The notes below the pieces were generated by a model. The model had not been told where the DNA came from. It did no database searches and worked only from the letters and a program-made list of their open reading frames with translations. A program made the translations under genes and the position numbers. Of a DNA stretch of 32,463 nt, positions 8,862-17,211 are shown in pieces; position 1 is the first letter of the stretch, and each line of letters begins with the position of its first letter. This DNA comes from Bacillota bacterium (lineage in GTDB: Bacteria > Bacillota > Syntrophomonadia > Syntrophomonadales > Syntrophomonadaceae), in NCBI GenBank assembly GCA_029550685.1, contig JAKPGY010000056.1:1-32463 (forward strand). The letters are read 5' to 3'.

Positions 8862-10037
8862 ATGATTGGATGCACCAAATTATTGTGTGGTACAGCCACA
8901 GTATCTGATGTTATAAAGCACAGTTCCATTGAAGGGGAAGTGCCCCCGGAGCTGCTGCAGTTTTCCAACCAGAATCGGCCGTTAGTAGTATGGAACATGA
9001 CCAACCGCTGTAACTTACGTTGCCGGCACTGTTATATTAGTGCGGAAGACCGCCGGTATCAAGACGAACTGACTACTGATGAAGCAAAAGCCTTTATAAC
9101 TGATCTGGCCAATATGAAAGCACCGGTTTTGTTGTTCTCCGGAGGGGAGCCTCTGATACGCAAGGATATTTTTGAATTGGGCAGAATGGCGGCTGATCTA
9201 GGTCTGCGACCAGTCATCTCCAGCAATGGCACGCTGATAGATCAGAACATAGCCCGGCAGATCAAAGAGGCGGGTTTTCAATATGTGGGCATAAGCATTG
9301 ATGGAAAACCTTCTACCCATGATGAGTTTCGCAATATGCCCGGAGCGTTTGCCGCAGCCTTAAAAGGCATTCACGCTTGCATGAGTGAAGGGATTAAAAC
9401 CGGGATCAGGTTTACTGTTAATCGCTATAATCAAGCCGATTTGCCGGAGATACTGGATATTGTGGAGAAAGAGAATATACCTCGTTTCTGTATGTATCAC
9501 CTAGTATATGCAGGCCGGGGAGCAGAAATGGCTGATATGGACACCAGTCTGGAAGAAACCAGGCAAATCTTGGATTTCTTAAGCCAACGCACTATAGATC
9601 TGCACCAAAGAGGCGTACAGGTTGAGATACTGACCACGGATAACCATGCCGACGGTATATACCTATTGAACCGTATTCGTAAGCAGGAGCCGGATAGGGC
9701 AGAGGAAATAATTAACTTATTAGAGATGCATGGGGGATGTTCGGCAGGAACCAAGTTTGCCAATGTTGATCCCCGTGGCAATGTGCACCCCTGTCAGTTT
9801 TGGCAGGACTACACAGTAGGTAATGTGCGGGAAAGGCCTTTTTCGGAAATCTGGAATTCCGATGATGAGCTGATGGTTATGCTGCGGGAAAAGGAAAAGC
9901 ATGTTAAAGGGCGTTGTGGTGAATGTACTTATAAATCGCTATGTTCAGGGTGCCGGATTCGAGCCCGAGCGGTTTACGGTGACCTATGGGCTGAAGACCC
10001 AGCCTGCTATTTGACAGCTGAAGAACTAACTGGATAG
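8862..10037 (+). CDS. ahbC: Radical SAM protein of siroheme-dependent heme synthesis (AhbC/NirJ1 type)
   Basis: 391 residues. The radical SAM cluster motif is CNLRCRHC (Cys50, Cys54, Cys57), followed by FSGGEPL (SAM binding). The N-terminal extension MIGCTKLLCGTATVSDVIKH is of the kind seen in NirJ1/AhbC proteins, and the Cys-rich C-terminal part (GRCGECTYKSLCSGCRIRAR and a later DPACYL) forms the auxiliary Fe-S binding region. AhbC removes the two acetate side chains of 12,18-didecarboxysiroheme to give Fe-coproporphyrin III; NirJ proteins act on the same precursor for heme d1. Adjacent hemB, ahbD, ahbA and ahbB favour the heme b role. Assignment of AhbC versus AhbD between the two radical SAM genes rests on remembered family features, not on an alignment. 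Confidence 0.82.
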   Translation: MIGCTKLLCGTATVSDVIKHSSIEGEVPPELLQFSNQNRPLVVWNMTNRCNLRCRHCYISAEDRRYQDELTTDEAKAFITDLANMKAPVLLFSGGEPLIRKDIFELGRMAADLGLRPVISSNGTLIDQNIARQIKEAGFQYVGISIDGKPSTHDEFRNMPGAFAAALKGIHACMSEGIKTGIRFTVNRYNQADLPEILDIVEKENIPRFCMYHLVYAGRGAEMADMDTSLEETRQILDFLSQRTIDLHQRGVQVEILTTDNHADGIYLLNRIRKQEPDRAEEIINLLEMHGGCSAGTKFANVDPRGNVHPCQFWQDYTVGNVRERPFSEIWNSDDELMVMLREKEKHVKGRCGECTYKSLCSGCRIRARAVYGDLWAEDPACYLTAEELTG

Positions 10038-10049
10038 GGGGAACATCAA

Positions 10050-11027
10050 GTGGCTTTCCCAAGTCAGCGTCTCAGAAGACTTCGTTCTACACCAACCCTG
10101 CGCAATATGGTGCGGGAGACTTGGTTAACCAGTAATGATTTTATTTATCCTCTTTTTGTAGTATATGGAGAAAACAAACGAATACCTGTTGCGTCAATGC
10201 CCGGAGTATTTCAATATTCGGTAGATAGGTTATTGGAGCCGGTTCAACAATTAGCTGAATTAGAAATACCGGCGGTGTTGTTGTTCGGTATTCCTGAGGT
10301 CAAAGATGCTCTTGGCACCAGTGCTTGGCAGAATGATGGGGTAGTTCAACAGGCTATCAGAGAAATTAAGAAACTGAGTCCCCAGACTATTGTCATAACC
10401 GATGTGTGTATGTGTGAATACACGGATCACGGCCATTGCGGTGCATTAGACGAGAATGGACAGGTAGTAAATGATATTACTTTGGATTTATTAGCCCGGG
10501 AAGCTCTGTCCCATGCTAAGGCGGGATGCGATATGGTGGCACCTTCTGATATGATGGACGGTCGAGTGGGAGCTATCCGTAAAGCATTGGATGAGGGGGG
10601 CTATGCTCATTTACCCATTATGGCCTATGCAGCCAAGTATTCTTCGGCCCTTTACGGACCATTTCGTGATGCGGCTGAATCTGCTCCTCAGTTCGGTGAT
10701 CGCAAGACTTATCAAATGGACGGAGCGAATCGTTTGGAATCTCTTCGGGAGGTTGCCTTAGATATCGAAGAGGGGGCCGATATTGTTATCGTAAAACCGG
10801 CTCTAGCTTATCTTGATATTATTAGGGAAGTCAAAGATACTTTTAAGTATCCAACCGCAGCTTATCATGTGAGCGGTGAGTATGCCATGCTTAAAGCCGC
10901 TGCATCTAATGGTTGGCTAGATGAAGAAAAGGCTACTTTGGAGATTTTGACCAGCATTAAGCGGGCTGGTGCGGATATGATAATTACTTATGCGGCACTG
11001 GATGCAGCCCGTTGGCTGAAAGGTTAG
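10050..11027 (+). CDS. hemB: Delta-aminolevulinic acid dehydratase (porphobilinogen synthase)
   Basis: 325 residues. It condenses two 5-aminolevulinate molecules to porphobilinogen. The Schiff-base lysines are Lys196 ([15 protein letters not shown]) and Lys249 ([11 protein letters not shown]). [14 protein letters not shown] supplies Cys120, Cys122 and Cys130, marking the zinc-dependent subclass. The start is a GTG 12 bases after the ahbC stop with GGGGGAA just upstream. It sits between the two radical SAM genes, an arrangement also known in other bacteria using the siroheme-dependent heme route. Confidence 0.97.
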   Translation: MAFPSQRLRRLRSTPTLRNMVRETWLTSNDFIYPLFVVYGENKRIPVASMPGVFQYSVDRLLEPVQQLAELEIPAVLLFGIPEVKDALGTSAWQNDGVVQQAIREIKKLSPQTIVITDVCMCEYTDHGHCGALDENGQVVNDITLDLLAREALSHAKAGCDMVAPSDMMDGRVGAIRKALDEGGYAHLPIMAYAAKYSSALYGPFRDAAESAPQFGDRKTYQMDGANRLESLREVALDIEEGADIVIVKPALAYLDIIREVKDTFKYPTAAYHVSGEYAMLKAAASNGWLDEEKATLEILTSIKRAGADMIITYAALDAARWLKG

Positions 11028-11043
11028 TTGGAGGAGGTGTTTT

Positions 11044-11069
11044 TAAGCCGGGCACATCCGTCTGGCTTA
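11044..11069 (+). promoter_or_regulatory. Stem-loop between ribosome binding site and start codon of ahbD
   Basis: TAAGCCGGGC (11044-11053) pairs with GTCTGGCTTA (11060-11069) over a 6-base loop, ten pairs including two G-U wobbles. A strong ribosome binding site GAGGAGG (11031-11037) lies before it and the ATG at 11077 after it. Unfolded, the distance to the ATG is 39 bases; folded, about 13 unpaired bases remain. It may bring the ribosome site close to the start or act as an intercistronic control element. Confidence 0.5.
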
Positions 11070-11076
11070 TAAATAT

Positions 11077-12075
11077 ATGCTGGTTTCATGGAACACCACC
11101 AATCAGTGCAATATGTTTTGTGACCATTGCTACCGTGATGCCGGGGCTCGTTTAGATGAGGAACTGACTACCGATCAGGCGCGAAATTTGATTGACGGGA
11201 TGGTTCGAGCCGGCTTTAAGATTATGATTTTTAGCGGTGGTGAACCCTTGATGCGCCCTGATATCTATGAATTAGCTCGTTATGCTACTGATAAAGGGCT
11301 GAGAGTGGTATTGGGGACCAACGGTACATTAATCACCGAGGAAGTAGCACAGGAGCTTAAAAGGGCTGGATTCATGGCTGCCGGGGTAAGTCTCGATAGT
11401 TTGGATCCTAACAAAAACGATGGCTTTCGTAAGCTAGAGCATGCTTTCGATCTGGCTGTACAGGGGATGTTCAACCTTAAAAAAGCCAACTTGCCCTTTC
11501 AGATTCACACCACAGTGATGGACTGGAATGTTGATGAGCTAGAAAGCATTACGGATTATGCAATAGAGATTGGAGCTATGGCGCATCATGTTTTCTTTTT
11601 GGTTCCTACCGGACGGGGGAAAAACATAGAGGAGGAAGCCCTTCGGGTGGCGGCTTATGAAAAGACCATAGCTCGCTTAATGGAAAAACAGAAAACGTCT
11701 CCTATTGAAATCAAACCTACCTGTGCTCCCCAATTCATTAGGGTGGCGGATAAGAAGGGTATTCCTCTGCGATTCAGTAAAGGCTGTTTGGCAGGGATAA
11801 GCTATTGTATTATCAGCCCCAAGGGCGATGTTCAGCCTTGTGCATACCTTGATATTTCTTTGGGAAATGTCAAACAAACTCCTTTTGATGAGATTTGGAA
11901 GGAGAATGTTATCTTACAAAAGCTGCGAACTATGGAGTACGAAGGAAAATGCGGTATCTGTGATTACCGGGAGCGTTGCGGAGGCTGCCGGGCACGGGCT
12001 TATTATTATAGTAATGGCAATATTATGGCGGAGGATGAGTGGTGTCTCTATAATCCGCCAGGATGGGAAAGATAA
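11077..12075 (+). CDS. ahbD: Radical SAM heme b synthase (AhbD/NirJ2 type)
   Basis: 332 residues with radical SAM motif CNMFCDHC (Cys11, Cys15, Cys18) and FSGGEPLM. The C-terminal cysteines (GCLAGISYC, VQPCAYLD, GKCGICDYRERCGGCRARA) form the auxiliary cluster region. AhbD oxidatively decarboxylates the two propionates of Fe-coproporphyrin III to the vinyls of heme b; the CGGCRARAYYYSNG ending is of AhbD/NirJ2 type. No N-terminal extension precedes the cluster motif, unlike the paralogue at 8862. The ATG at 11077 lacks a ribosome site at normal distance; a hairpin separates it from GAGGAGG. The in-frame stop at 11044-11046 prevents a longer protein, apart from a possible CTG at 11062. The two radical SAM genes could be swapped in function. 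Confidence 0.82.
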   Translation: MLVSWNTTNQCNMFCDHCYRDAGARLDEELTTDQARNLIDGMVRAGFKIMIFSGGEPLMRPDIYELARYATDKGLRVVLGTNGTLITEEVAQELKRAGFMAAGVSLDSLDPNKNDGFRKLEHAFDLAVQGMFNLKKANLPFQIHTTVMDWNVDELESITDYAIEIGAMAHHVFFLVPTGRGKNIEEEALRVAAYEKTIARLMEKQKTSPIEIKPTCAPQFIRVADKKGIPLRFSKGCLAGISYCIISPKGDVQPCAYLDISLGNVKQTPFDEIWKENVILQKLRTMEYEGKCGICDYRERCGGCRARAYYYSNGNIMAEDEWCLYNPPGWER

Positions 12076-12545
12076 TGATGTTGACTTCTCTGGACCGGAA
12101 GATTCTCGATCTTCTTCAAAACGAGTTTCCTATTAGTGTACACCCTTTTCATGAACTTGCAGATATACTTGGTATTGATGAGGCAGTTCTGCTACAGCGC
12201 ATTCAACACTTAAAAGATACCGGTGTTATAAGAAGAATAGGCGGAGTTATGGATACGCGAAGTATAGGTTATTACTCGGTATTGTGCGCCTGTGAAGTAG
12301 AAGAGGAGAGATTAGATCAGGTAGCCGCGCATATTAGTGAGGAACCGGGTGTGACTCATAACTACCAGCGCAATCACCGGCTGAATCTGTGGTTTACAAT
12401 AACAGCGCCTTCTCAAAGGGAAGCGGAAGACACTTTACGGCGTCTAGAAAATGATTTGGGAGTCATAATACATACCATGCCAGCGGAGAAAGTTTATAAA
12501 ATTAGATTAAGTCTGCCGATGGGGGAGGATGATTATGCTGACTGA
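12075..12545 (+). CDS. ahbA: Siroheme decarboxylase subunit AhbA (NirD/L-type, Lrp/AsnC fold)
   Basis: 156 residues from the ATG at 12075, which overlaps the ahbD stop as TAATG and has GGGAAA a few bases upstream; an ATG at 12063 in the same frame is possible but less well placed. The protein has an N-terminal helix-turn-helix-like part (LDRKILDLLQNEFPIS through VIRRIGGVMD) and a C-terminal RAM-like ferredoxin fold, as in Lrp/AsnC. AhbA and AhbB form a complex that decarboxylates the C12 and C18 acetates of siroheme. The pairing with ahbB and the operon context argue against an amino-acid regulator. VTHNYQRNHRLNLWFTI is the family stretch thought to line the active site. Confidence 0.85.
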   Translation: MMLTSLDRKILDLLQNEFPISVHPFHELADILGIDEAVLLQRIQHLKDTGVIRRIGGVMDTRSIGYYSVLCACEVEEERLDQVAAHISEEPGVTHNYQRNHRLNLWFTITAPSQREAEDTLRRLENDLGVIIHTMPAEKVYKIRLSLPMGEDDYAD

Positions 12546-12999
12546 TACTGATATTCAGATTATTCAGTACCTGCAGGGGGATATTCCCTTAGAATCCAGC
12601 CCCTATACTCCCTTGGCGGATAGATTGGGAATCAGCGAAGAACAAATTGTACAGCGGATTCAATGGCTGCATGACCAAGGTTTGATCAGGAGATTAGCCG
12701 CGGTTCTGAGGCATCGGGAAGCAGGTTTTACAGTTAATGCTATGGTGGCCTGGCAAGTAGATGCTGATAAGGCTGATAAAGTGGGTACGTTTTTTGCCGG
12801 AGATGCCCATGTAAGCCATTGTTATTGGCGGCAGGTTCCTGAGGATTTCCCTTATAACCTTTTCACCATGATCCATGCCCGCTCACCCGAGGAACTGCAG
12901 GAGCGGTTGGAGAGATTGTCTCACTACCGGGACGTCAAAGATTACGTAGTACTGGAAAGTTTACAGGAATACAAGAAGACCAGCATGAAATTTTTTTAG
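12535..12999 (+). CDS. ahbB: Siroheme decarboxylase subunit AhbB (NirG/H-type, Lrp/AsnC fold)
   Basis: 154 residues. The start is the ATG at 12535, not the one at 12529, because GGGGGAGGA (12521-12529) needs some spacing. Partner of AhbA in converting siroheme to 12,18-didecarboxysiroheme. VSHCYWRQVPEDFPYNLF followed by TMIHARS is the AhbB/NirH hallmark, and the C-terminus ending EYKKTSMKFF is also typical. The two subunits share the opening pattern LxxDxxIxxxLQ and IRR(I/L) and are clearly duplicated relatives. The gene overlaps ahbA by 11 bases, consistent with equimolar, coupled translation. Confidence 0.87.
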   Translation: MLTDTDIQIIQYLQGDIPLESSPYTPLADRLGISEEQIVQRIQWLHDQGLIRRLAAVLRHREAGFTVNAMVAWQVDADKADKVGTFFAGDAHVSHCYWRQVPEDFPYNLFTMIHARSPEELQERLERLSHYRDVKDYVVLESLQEYKKTSMKFF

Positions 13000-13041
13000 T
13001 GTTATCAAGGGATGGAAATAGTATTAGGGGGAGATTGGTAA

Positions 13042-14334
13042 ATGAACACTAGCAAGTCAGACGAATTATTTTCCATTGCCAATAAGTATATTCCTGGGGG
13101 AGTAAACAGTCCGGTGCGTGCTTTCGGGGCGGTACAAGGAAATCCTGTTTTTATTAATAAAGGCCAGGGGTGTCGCATATGGGATGTGGATGGCAATGAA
13201 TACATAGACTATGTATGTTCATGGGGACCTTTGATTTTGGGCCACAGCTATCCGGCTGTGGTTGAGGCCATTCATGAGGCGGCATCGAAGGGGATCAGTT
13301 ACGGAGCACCTTGTGAAACTGAGGTTGAACTGGCCCGGCTCATATGCGAAGCTATACCTTCCATGGAAATGGTGAGGATGGTTAACTCGGGAACCGAGGC
13401 GACTATGAGTGCTATTAGACTGGCCAGAGCATATACAGGCCGACAGCTTATCCTGAAATTTGAAGGATGTTATCATGGACATGCCGACAGCTTTCTGATA
13501 AAAGCTGGGTCAGGTATGATGACCACTGGTGTTCCTACTAGTCCTGGAGTTCCAGAAGTGTTGGCGGAAAAGACTTTAGTGGCTGTATACAATGATATAT
13601 CTTCAGTCGAACAGCAATTTCGTCGTTATGGTCAGGACATTGCTGCAGTTATCATAGAGCCGGTAGCCGCCAATATGGGCTTGGTTCTGCCTGAACCTCA
13701 GTTTTTGAAAGAATTGCGCCGCATTACGGAACTGTATGGAAGCCTGTTGATTTTCGATGAGGTAATTACCGGTTTTCGCACTTGTTTTGGAGGATTTCAA
13801 AACCTTATAAATATCCGCCCTGATCTTACGACCCTTGGCAAAATAATCGGAGGAGGTTTACCGGTTGGAGCTTACGGTGGACGACGGGATATTATGCAAA
13901 TGGTTTCTCCTAGTGGAAGTGTCTATCAAGCAGGAACCTTATCAGGAAATCCTCTAGCTATGGCTGCTGGGCTAGCCACATTGAAAGAGTTGAAAAATTC
14001 GGACTGGTATGATCGCTTGGAGGTAGTTACTTACTATTTAACTAATAAACTTAAACCAGTTTTTGAAGAGCACGATTATCTGTTTGAAATTAATCAGCTC
14101 ACTTCTATGTTCACAGTGTTTTTTACCGAGAATGCGGTTAATTCATATGATCATGTCAAAACCAGTGACACAGAGTTTTATGGTCGTTTTCACCGAGCCT
14201 TATTAAAACGGGGAGTATATTGGCCACCATCCCAATTCGAAGTGTGTTTTGTTTCTTGCGCTCATGAATTGGAAGATGTAGATATTACCATTGAAGCCGT
14301 TGATGAAGCTCTGGATGAAGTTGGCCAGAGGTGA
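13042..14334 (+). CDS. hemL: Glutamate-1-semialdehyde 2,1-aminomutase
   Basis: 430 residues, a PLP enzyme that converts glutamate-1-semialdehyde to 5-aminolevulinate. [13 protein letters not shown] near residue 19, [16 protein letters not shown] for PLP phosphate binding, FDEVITGFR with the Asp that contacts the pyridine nitrogen, and Lys267 in [14 protein letters not shown] forming the aldimine are all present. ATG with GGGGGAG upstream. It closes the tetrapyrrole set begun by hemA and lies 42 bases after ahbB. The stop overlaps the start of cheR. The SPVRAFG motif separates it from other class III aminotransferases. Confidence 0.97.
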   Translation: MNTSKSDELFSIANKYIPGGVNSPVRAFGAVQGNPVFINKGQGCRIWDVDGNEYIDYVCSWGPLILGHSYPAVVEAIHEAASKGISYGAPCETEVELARLICEAIPSMEMVRMVNSGTEATMSAIRLARAYTGRQLILKFEGCYHGHADSFLIKAGSGMMTTGVPTSPGVPEVLAEKTLVAVYNDISSVEQQFRRYGQDIAAVIIEPVAANMGLVLPEPQFLKELRRITELYGSLLIFDEVITGFRTCFGGFQNLINIRPDLTTLGKIIGGGLPVGAYGGRRDIMQMVSPSGSVYQAGTLSGNPLAMAAGLATLKELKNSDWYDRLEVVTYYLTNKLKPVFEEHDYLFEINQLTSMFTVFFTENAVNSYDHVKTSDTEFYGRFHRALLKRGVYWPPSQFEVCFVSCAHELEDVDITIEAVDEALDEVGQR

Positions 14335-15119
14335 GATTATTGGTAGAAAACAGTTGGGAATGGTTTATTAGCAAGTTTGAAGACTTAAGCCGTATAGATT
14401 TAACCGCATATAAAAGACCACAGATGGAAAGGCGCATTAATAGTTTTATGCGCTCAGCTGGAGCAAGTGATTACAAGTCTTTTTTAGAGTTAATTAAAAA
14501 TGATGCACCAATATATAAAAGGTTTCTTGAGCATATTACTATTAACGTGTCCGAGTTCTTTCGTAATGCTAACCACTGGAGCGTCTTGCAAAATCAAATT
14601 TTGCCTTTGTTGCTAGCTGACAGAAAATCATTGCGGGTATGGAGTGCAGGTTGTTCTACTGGGGAAGAACCATATTCACTGGCAATGATATTTAAGGAAA
14701 AACGCATACCCTTAACCGATAAAATTCTAGCAACGGACCTGGATCAGGACGTCCTAAACCGGGCTATGCAGGGTATTTACAGTTCCAAAGCGGTTCAGGG
14801 TATTCCCCCAGCATATCTCAATCGCTATTTTATCAATCAGGGTGATAAATATCAGGTCAGCGAGGAACTCCGCAGTATGATAACATTTAAACGGCACGAT
14901 TTGCTGCGAGAACCGTTCGGCCATGGTTTTGACCTTATACTATGCCGCAATGTGGTGATATATTTTACTGAGGAGACTAAAAACCGCCTCTATCAACGGT
15001 TCACAGATTCACTAACTAATGGAGGTGTTCTTTTTATTGGCAGTACTGAACAGATATTTCTAGCCCGGGAACTGGGGTTAAAGACGATAGCCACCTTTTT
15101 TTACCAAAAAGGAAATTGA
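14331..15119 (+). CDS. cheR: CheR-type chemoreceptor glutamate methyltransferase
   Basis: 262 residues with the two CheR domains: an N-terminal helical part (about 10-75; [14 protein letters not shown] is the basic receptor-binding helix) and a SAM methyltransferase domain (about 85-260) with [30 protein letters not shown] and [11 protein letters not shown]. It would methylate glutamates on methyl-accepting chemotaxis proteins. No cheB, cheA or receptor gene is near. The GTG start overlaps the hemL stop (GTGA), so it is probably translated from the heme operon mRNA; a TTG at 14340 is an alternative start. A terminator follows. The link to tetrapyrrole genes is unexplained. Confidence 0.93.
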   Translation: MRLLVENSWEWFISKFEDLSRIDLTAYKRPQMERRINSFMRSAGASDYKSFLELIKNDAPIYKRFLEHITINVSEFFRNANHWSVLQNQILPLLLADRKSLRVWSAGCSTGEEPYSLAMIFKEKRIPLTDKILATDLDQDVLNRAMQGIYSSKAVQGIPPAYLNRYFINQGDKYQVSEELRSMITFKRHDLLREPFGHGFDLILCRNVVIYFTEETKNRLYQRFTDSLTNGGVLFIGSTEQIFLARELGLKTIATFFYQKGN

Positions 15120-15166
15120 GCTTAGGCTGCTACAAATTTTCCACCTTTGCAGGAAATGCTACATAT

Positions 15167-15200
15167 ATAGCGAATCAATATTTTGATGTGCTATTTTTTT
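15167..15200 (+). terminator. Rho-independent terminator after cheR / heme operon
   Basis: ATAGCGAATCAA pairs with TTGATGTGCTAT (one mismatch, one G-T) over a TATT loop, followed by a run of seven T. It separates the heme-cheR transcript from the etf promoter. Confidence 0.8.
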
Positions 15201-15222
15201 AGCCAAATATTTTTAAGTAAGG

Positions 15223-15246
15223 CGGTAATTTGCCGGTGGGCAACCG
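15223..15246 (+). repeat. Small nested inverted repeat upstream of etf promoter
   Basis: TTGCC (15230-15234) and GGCAA (15239-15243) flank GGTG, with outer CGG (15223-15225) and CCG (15244-15246). It lies about 60 bases before the -35 element. It could be a protein-binding site; the function is unknown. Confidence 0.3.
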
Positions 15247-15304
15247 ATAGAGATTCAACATGGGGGTGGTGGTGTAAATTTCTGTCATCAATTATGTCTG
15301 CGAG

Positions 15305-15333
15305 TTGTGAGGGGTTTAGGTTAGTATTTTAAT
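15305..15333 (+). promoter_or_regulatory. Predicted promoter of etfB-etfA-EMO operon
   Basis: TTGTGA (4 of 6) at 15305-15310, a 17-base spacer, and TTTAAT (5 of 6) at 15328-15333, followed about 22 bases later by AAGGAGG. It is the only good candidate between the cheR terminator and etfB. Confidence 0.5.
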
Positions 15334-15367
15334 GAACAATTAATGAGTTGGAAAAGGAGGAATGAAC

Positions 15368-16120
15368 TTGAAGGTTCTGGTATGTGTGAAGCAAACATTT
15401 GACACCGAAGCCAAAATCGAATTAAAGGATGGCAAGATATCTGATGCAGGTATCAATCTGATCATTAATCCTTATGACGAAGTGGCTGTGGAAGGTGCAA
15501 TCCAATTGAAGGAAAAGGGCATCGCTAAGGAAGTAGTGGTTCTATCAGCGGGTGCTGACAAAGCCATGGATGCCATTCGTACTGCCCTAGCCATGGGTGC
15601 TGACCGGGGTATCCTGGTGAAACAAGATACTGCTGCTGATGAATACCAGAGAGCTGTTGCCTTGGCAGCTGCTATCAAAGACGAAAATCCCGATTTAATC
15701 CTCGCAGGTCATGTCGCAGCTGATGATGGATCCTCACAGGTGCCTACCCGTATCGCAGAAATTCTGGGATTACCGCATGTAAACGTAATTACCAACATTG
15801 AAATTGCTGATGGCAAGGCTGTTTGCACTAGTGAAGCTGATGGCGGAACTCAGGTTACTGAAGTAAGCATTCCGGCGGTTATTTCCAGTCAGGTAAGCTG
15901 GAATGAGCCTCGTTATCCTTCCATGAAGGGTATCATGCAGGCTAAGAAAAAACCGGTCGCAACCATTGATGCCGTAGCTGCTGACGCCAAGTCTACAATT
16001 GTGGAATTCTCCCTGCCGCCTGCTAAGACAGCTGGTGTTAAGATCGAAGAAGATCCCGATGTTGCTGCAGCCAAACTGGGCGACTGGATGAAGAATACCG
16101 TTAAGGTAGAAGTAAAATAG
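15368..16120 (+). CDS. etfB: Electron transfer flavoprotein beta subunit
   Basis: About 250 residues. It forms a heterodimer with EtfA and carries electrons from acyl-CoA dehydrogenases as an FAD/AMP or FAD/FAD protein. VLVCVKQTFDTEA is the typical N-terminus; NPYDEVAVEGAIQL, AGHVAADDGSSQVPTRIAE and QVSWNEPRYPSMKGIMQAKK are beta-subunit signatures. AGGAGG (15355-15360) is only one base from the ATG at 15362 but seven from the in-frame TTG at 15368, so the TTG giving MKVLVCVKQ is preferred; the ATG would add two residues. Gene order etfB-etfA-membrane FeS oxidoreductase points to electron delivery to menaquinone. Whether this Etf bifurcates cannot be concluded from the sequence. Confidence 0.96.
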   Translation: MKVLVCVKQTFDTEAKIELKDGKISDAGINLIINPYDEVAVEGAIQLKEKGIAKEVVVLSAGADKAMDAIRTALAMGADRGILVKQDTAADEYQRAVALAAAIKDENPDLILAGHVAADDGSSQVPTRIAEILGLPHVNVITNIEIADGKAVCTSEADGGTQVTEVSIPAVISSQVSWNEPRYPSMKGIMQAKKKPVATIDAVAADAKSTIVEFSLPPAKTAGVKIEEDPDVAAAKLGDWMKNTVKVEVK

Positions 16121-16163
16121 TTTTGCCTGAAATAATGGTATGAGATATAAAGGAGGGTAATCG

Positions 16164-17117
16164 ATGGCCGGAACTTGGGTATTTGTCGAACAAAGAGATG
16201 GAAACGTTCGTAAAGTTACCTACGAAATGATTTCCAAAGCTAAGACTTTTGGTGATGAAGTTAGTGCAGTGGTTTTTGGCAAAGGCGTTGAAGGCCTGGC
16301 TGCTGATTTTGCTAAATATGGTGCTGATAAAGTCTACGTTGTGGAAGGTGATGTATTTGCCAACTACAACACAGGTGCTTTTGTAGCCCAGATAGCAGCT
16401 ATGATTCAGGAATACAATCCTAATGCTATCCTGTTTGCACACACTTTTAATGGCAGAGATTTTGCCTCCCGGCTGGCACAAAAGCTGGAAGCTGGTTTAG
16501 CAACTGATGTTATTGATGCTGAAATCAGTGCTGGCAAAGGAGTATTTACCCGTGCTATCTATGCTGGTAAAGCTCTTGCCAAGGTGGAAATTACTACCAG
16601 CCCCATTCTGGCAACAGTTCGCGCTGGTGTATTTGAAGTAGTGGAAGGCGCAGGTGCTGGCGAAGTAGTTAAACCGGCGGTAGCGGCTACAGATGCTGAT
16701 GTCTATCAGACCGTTAAGAGTTTCGAGCCCACCGTATCTGCTCGGCCTGAACTTACTGAGGCTGATGTAGTGGTATCCGGCGGACGTGGATGTAAAGGTC
16801 CCGAGGGCATTAAAATAGTGGAAGAGTTAGCTGATCTTCTGGGAGCTGCTGTGGGTGGATCCCGTGCAGCTATTGACTCTGGCTGGCTGGGCCATGAACT
16901 TCAGGTCGGACAGACTGGTAAAGTAGTTAACCCCAACTTGTACATTGCTGCTGGAATATCCGGAGCCATTCAGCATCTGGCTGGCATGTCTTCTTCTAAG
17001 TTTATCGCCGCTATCAATACTGACCCCGAAGCCCCCATTTTCAATGTGGCTGATTTCGGCGTAGTTGGTGACCTCTTCAAAGTTGTACCGCTGCTGTGCG
17101 AAGAGCTTAAGAAATAA
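16164..17117 (+). CDS. etfA: Electron transfer flavoprotein alpha subunit
   Basis: 317 residues. The N-terminal domain (about 1-190) resembles the beta subunit; the C-terminal FAD domain (about 195-317) carries VVSGGRGCKGPEGIKIVEEL, the GGSRAAIDSGW region, QVGQTGKVVNPNLYIAAGIS and INTDPEAPIFNVADFGVVGD, all contacts of the FAD cofactor in known EtfA structures. It starts 43 bases after etfB with GGAGGG at good distance. A long hairpin lies between it and the next gene. The partner dehydrogenase is not in the window. Confidence 0.96.
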   Translation: MAGTWVFVEQRDGNVRKVTYEMISKAKTFGDEVSAVVFGKGVEGLAADFAKYGADKVYVVEGDVFANYNTGAFVAQIAAMIQEYNPNAILFAHTFNGRDFASRLAQKLEAGLATDVIDAEISAGKGVFTRAIYAGKALAKVEITTSPILATVRAGVFEVVEGAGAGEVVKPAVAATDADVYQTVKSFEPTVSARPELTEADVVVSGGRGCKGPEGIKIVEELADLLGAAVGGSRAAIDSGWLGHELQVGQTGKVVNPNLYIAAGISGAIQHLAGMSSSKFIAAINTDPEAPIFNVADFGVVGDLFKVVPLLCEELKK

Positions 17118-17142
17118 GGTCTCACACAGGGGGGGAATAAAC

Positions 17143-17183
17143 GGTTATTACTGGATATGCTTTACGTATATCCAGTATTAACC
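17143..17183 (+). promoter_or_regulatory. Long intercistronic hairpin between etfA and the FeS oxidoreductase gene
   Basis: The 16-base arms 17143-17158 and 17168-17183 pair with one T-T mismatch around a 9-base loop. No T-run follows, so it is not a standard terminator. It could be an RNA processing or stability element that sets the ratio of EtfAB to the membrane enzyme. Confidence 0.6.
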
Positions 17184-17211
17184 TGTGGTTGTTTAAGGAG
17201 GGAAGTTTTCG

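Noticed and set aside
11037-11072. Eleven-codon leader peptide before ahbD
   Set aside because: Its GTG overlaps the ribosome site GAGGAGG itself, so initiation there is implausible, and the peptide has no telling residues.
12075-12999. Two Lrp/AsnC-like proteins as transcription regulators
   Set aside because: Sequence pairing, position after ahbD and the VSHCYWR and PYNLF stretches fit siroheme decarboxylase subunits AhbA and AhbB rather than DNA-binding regulators.
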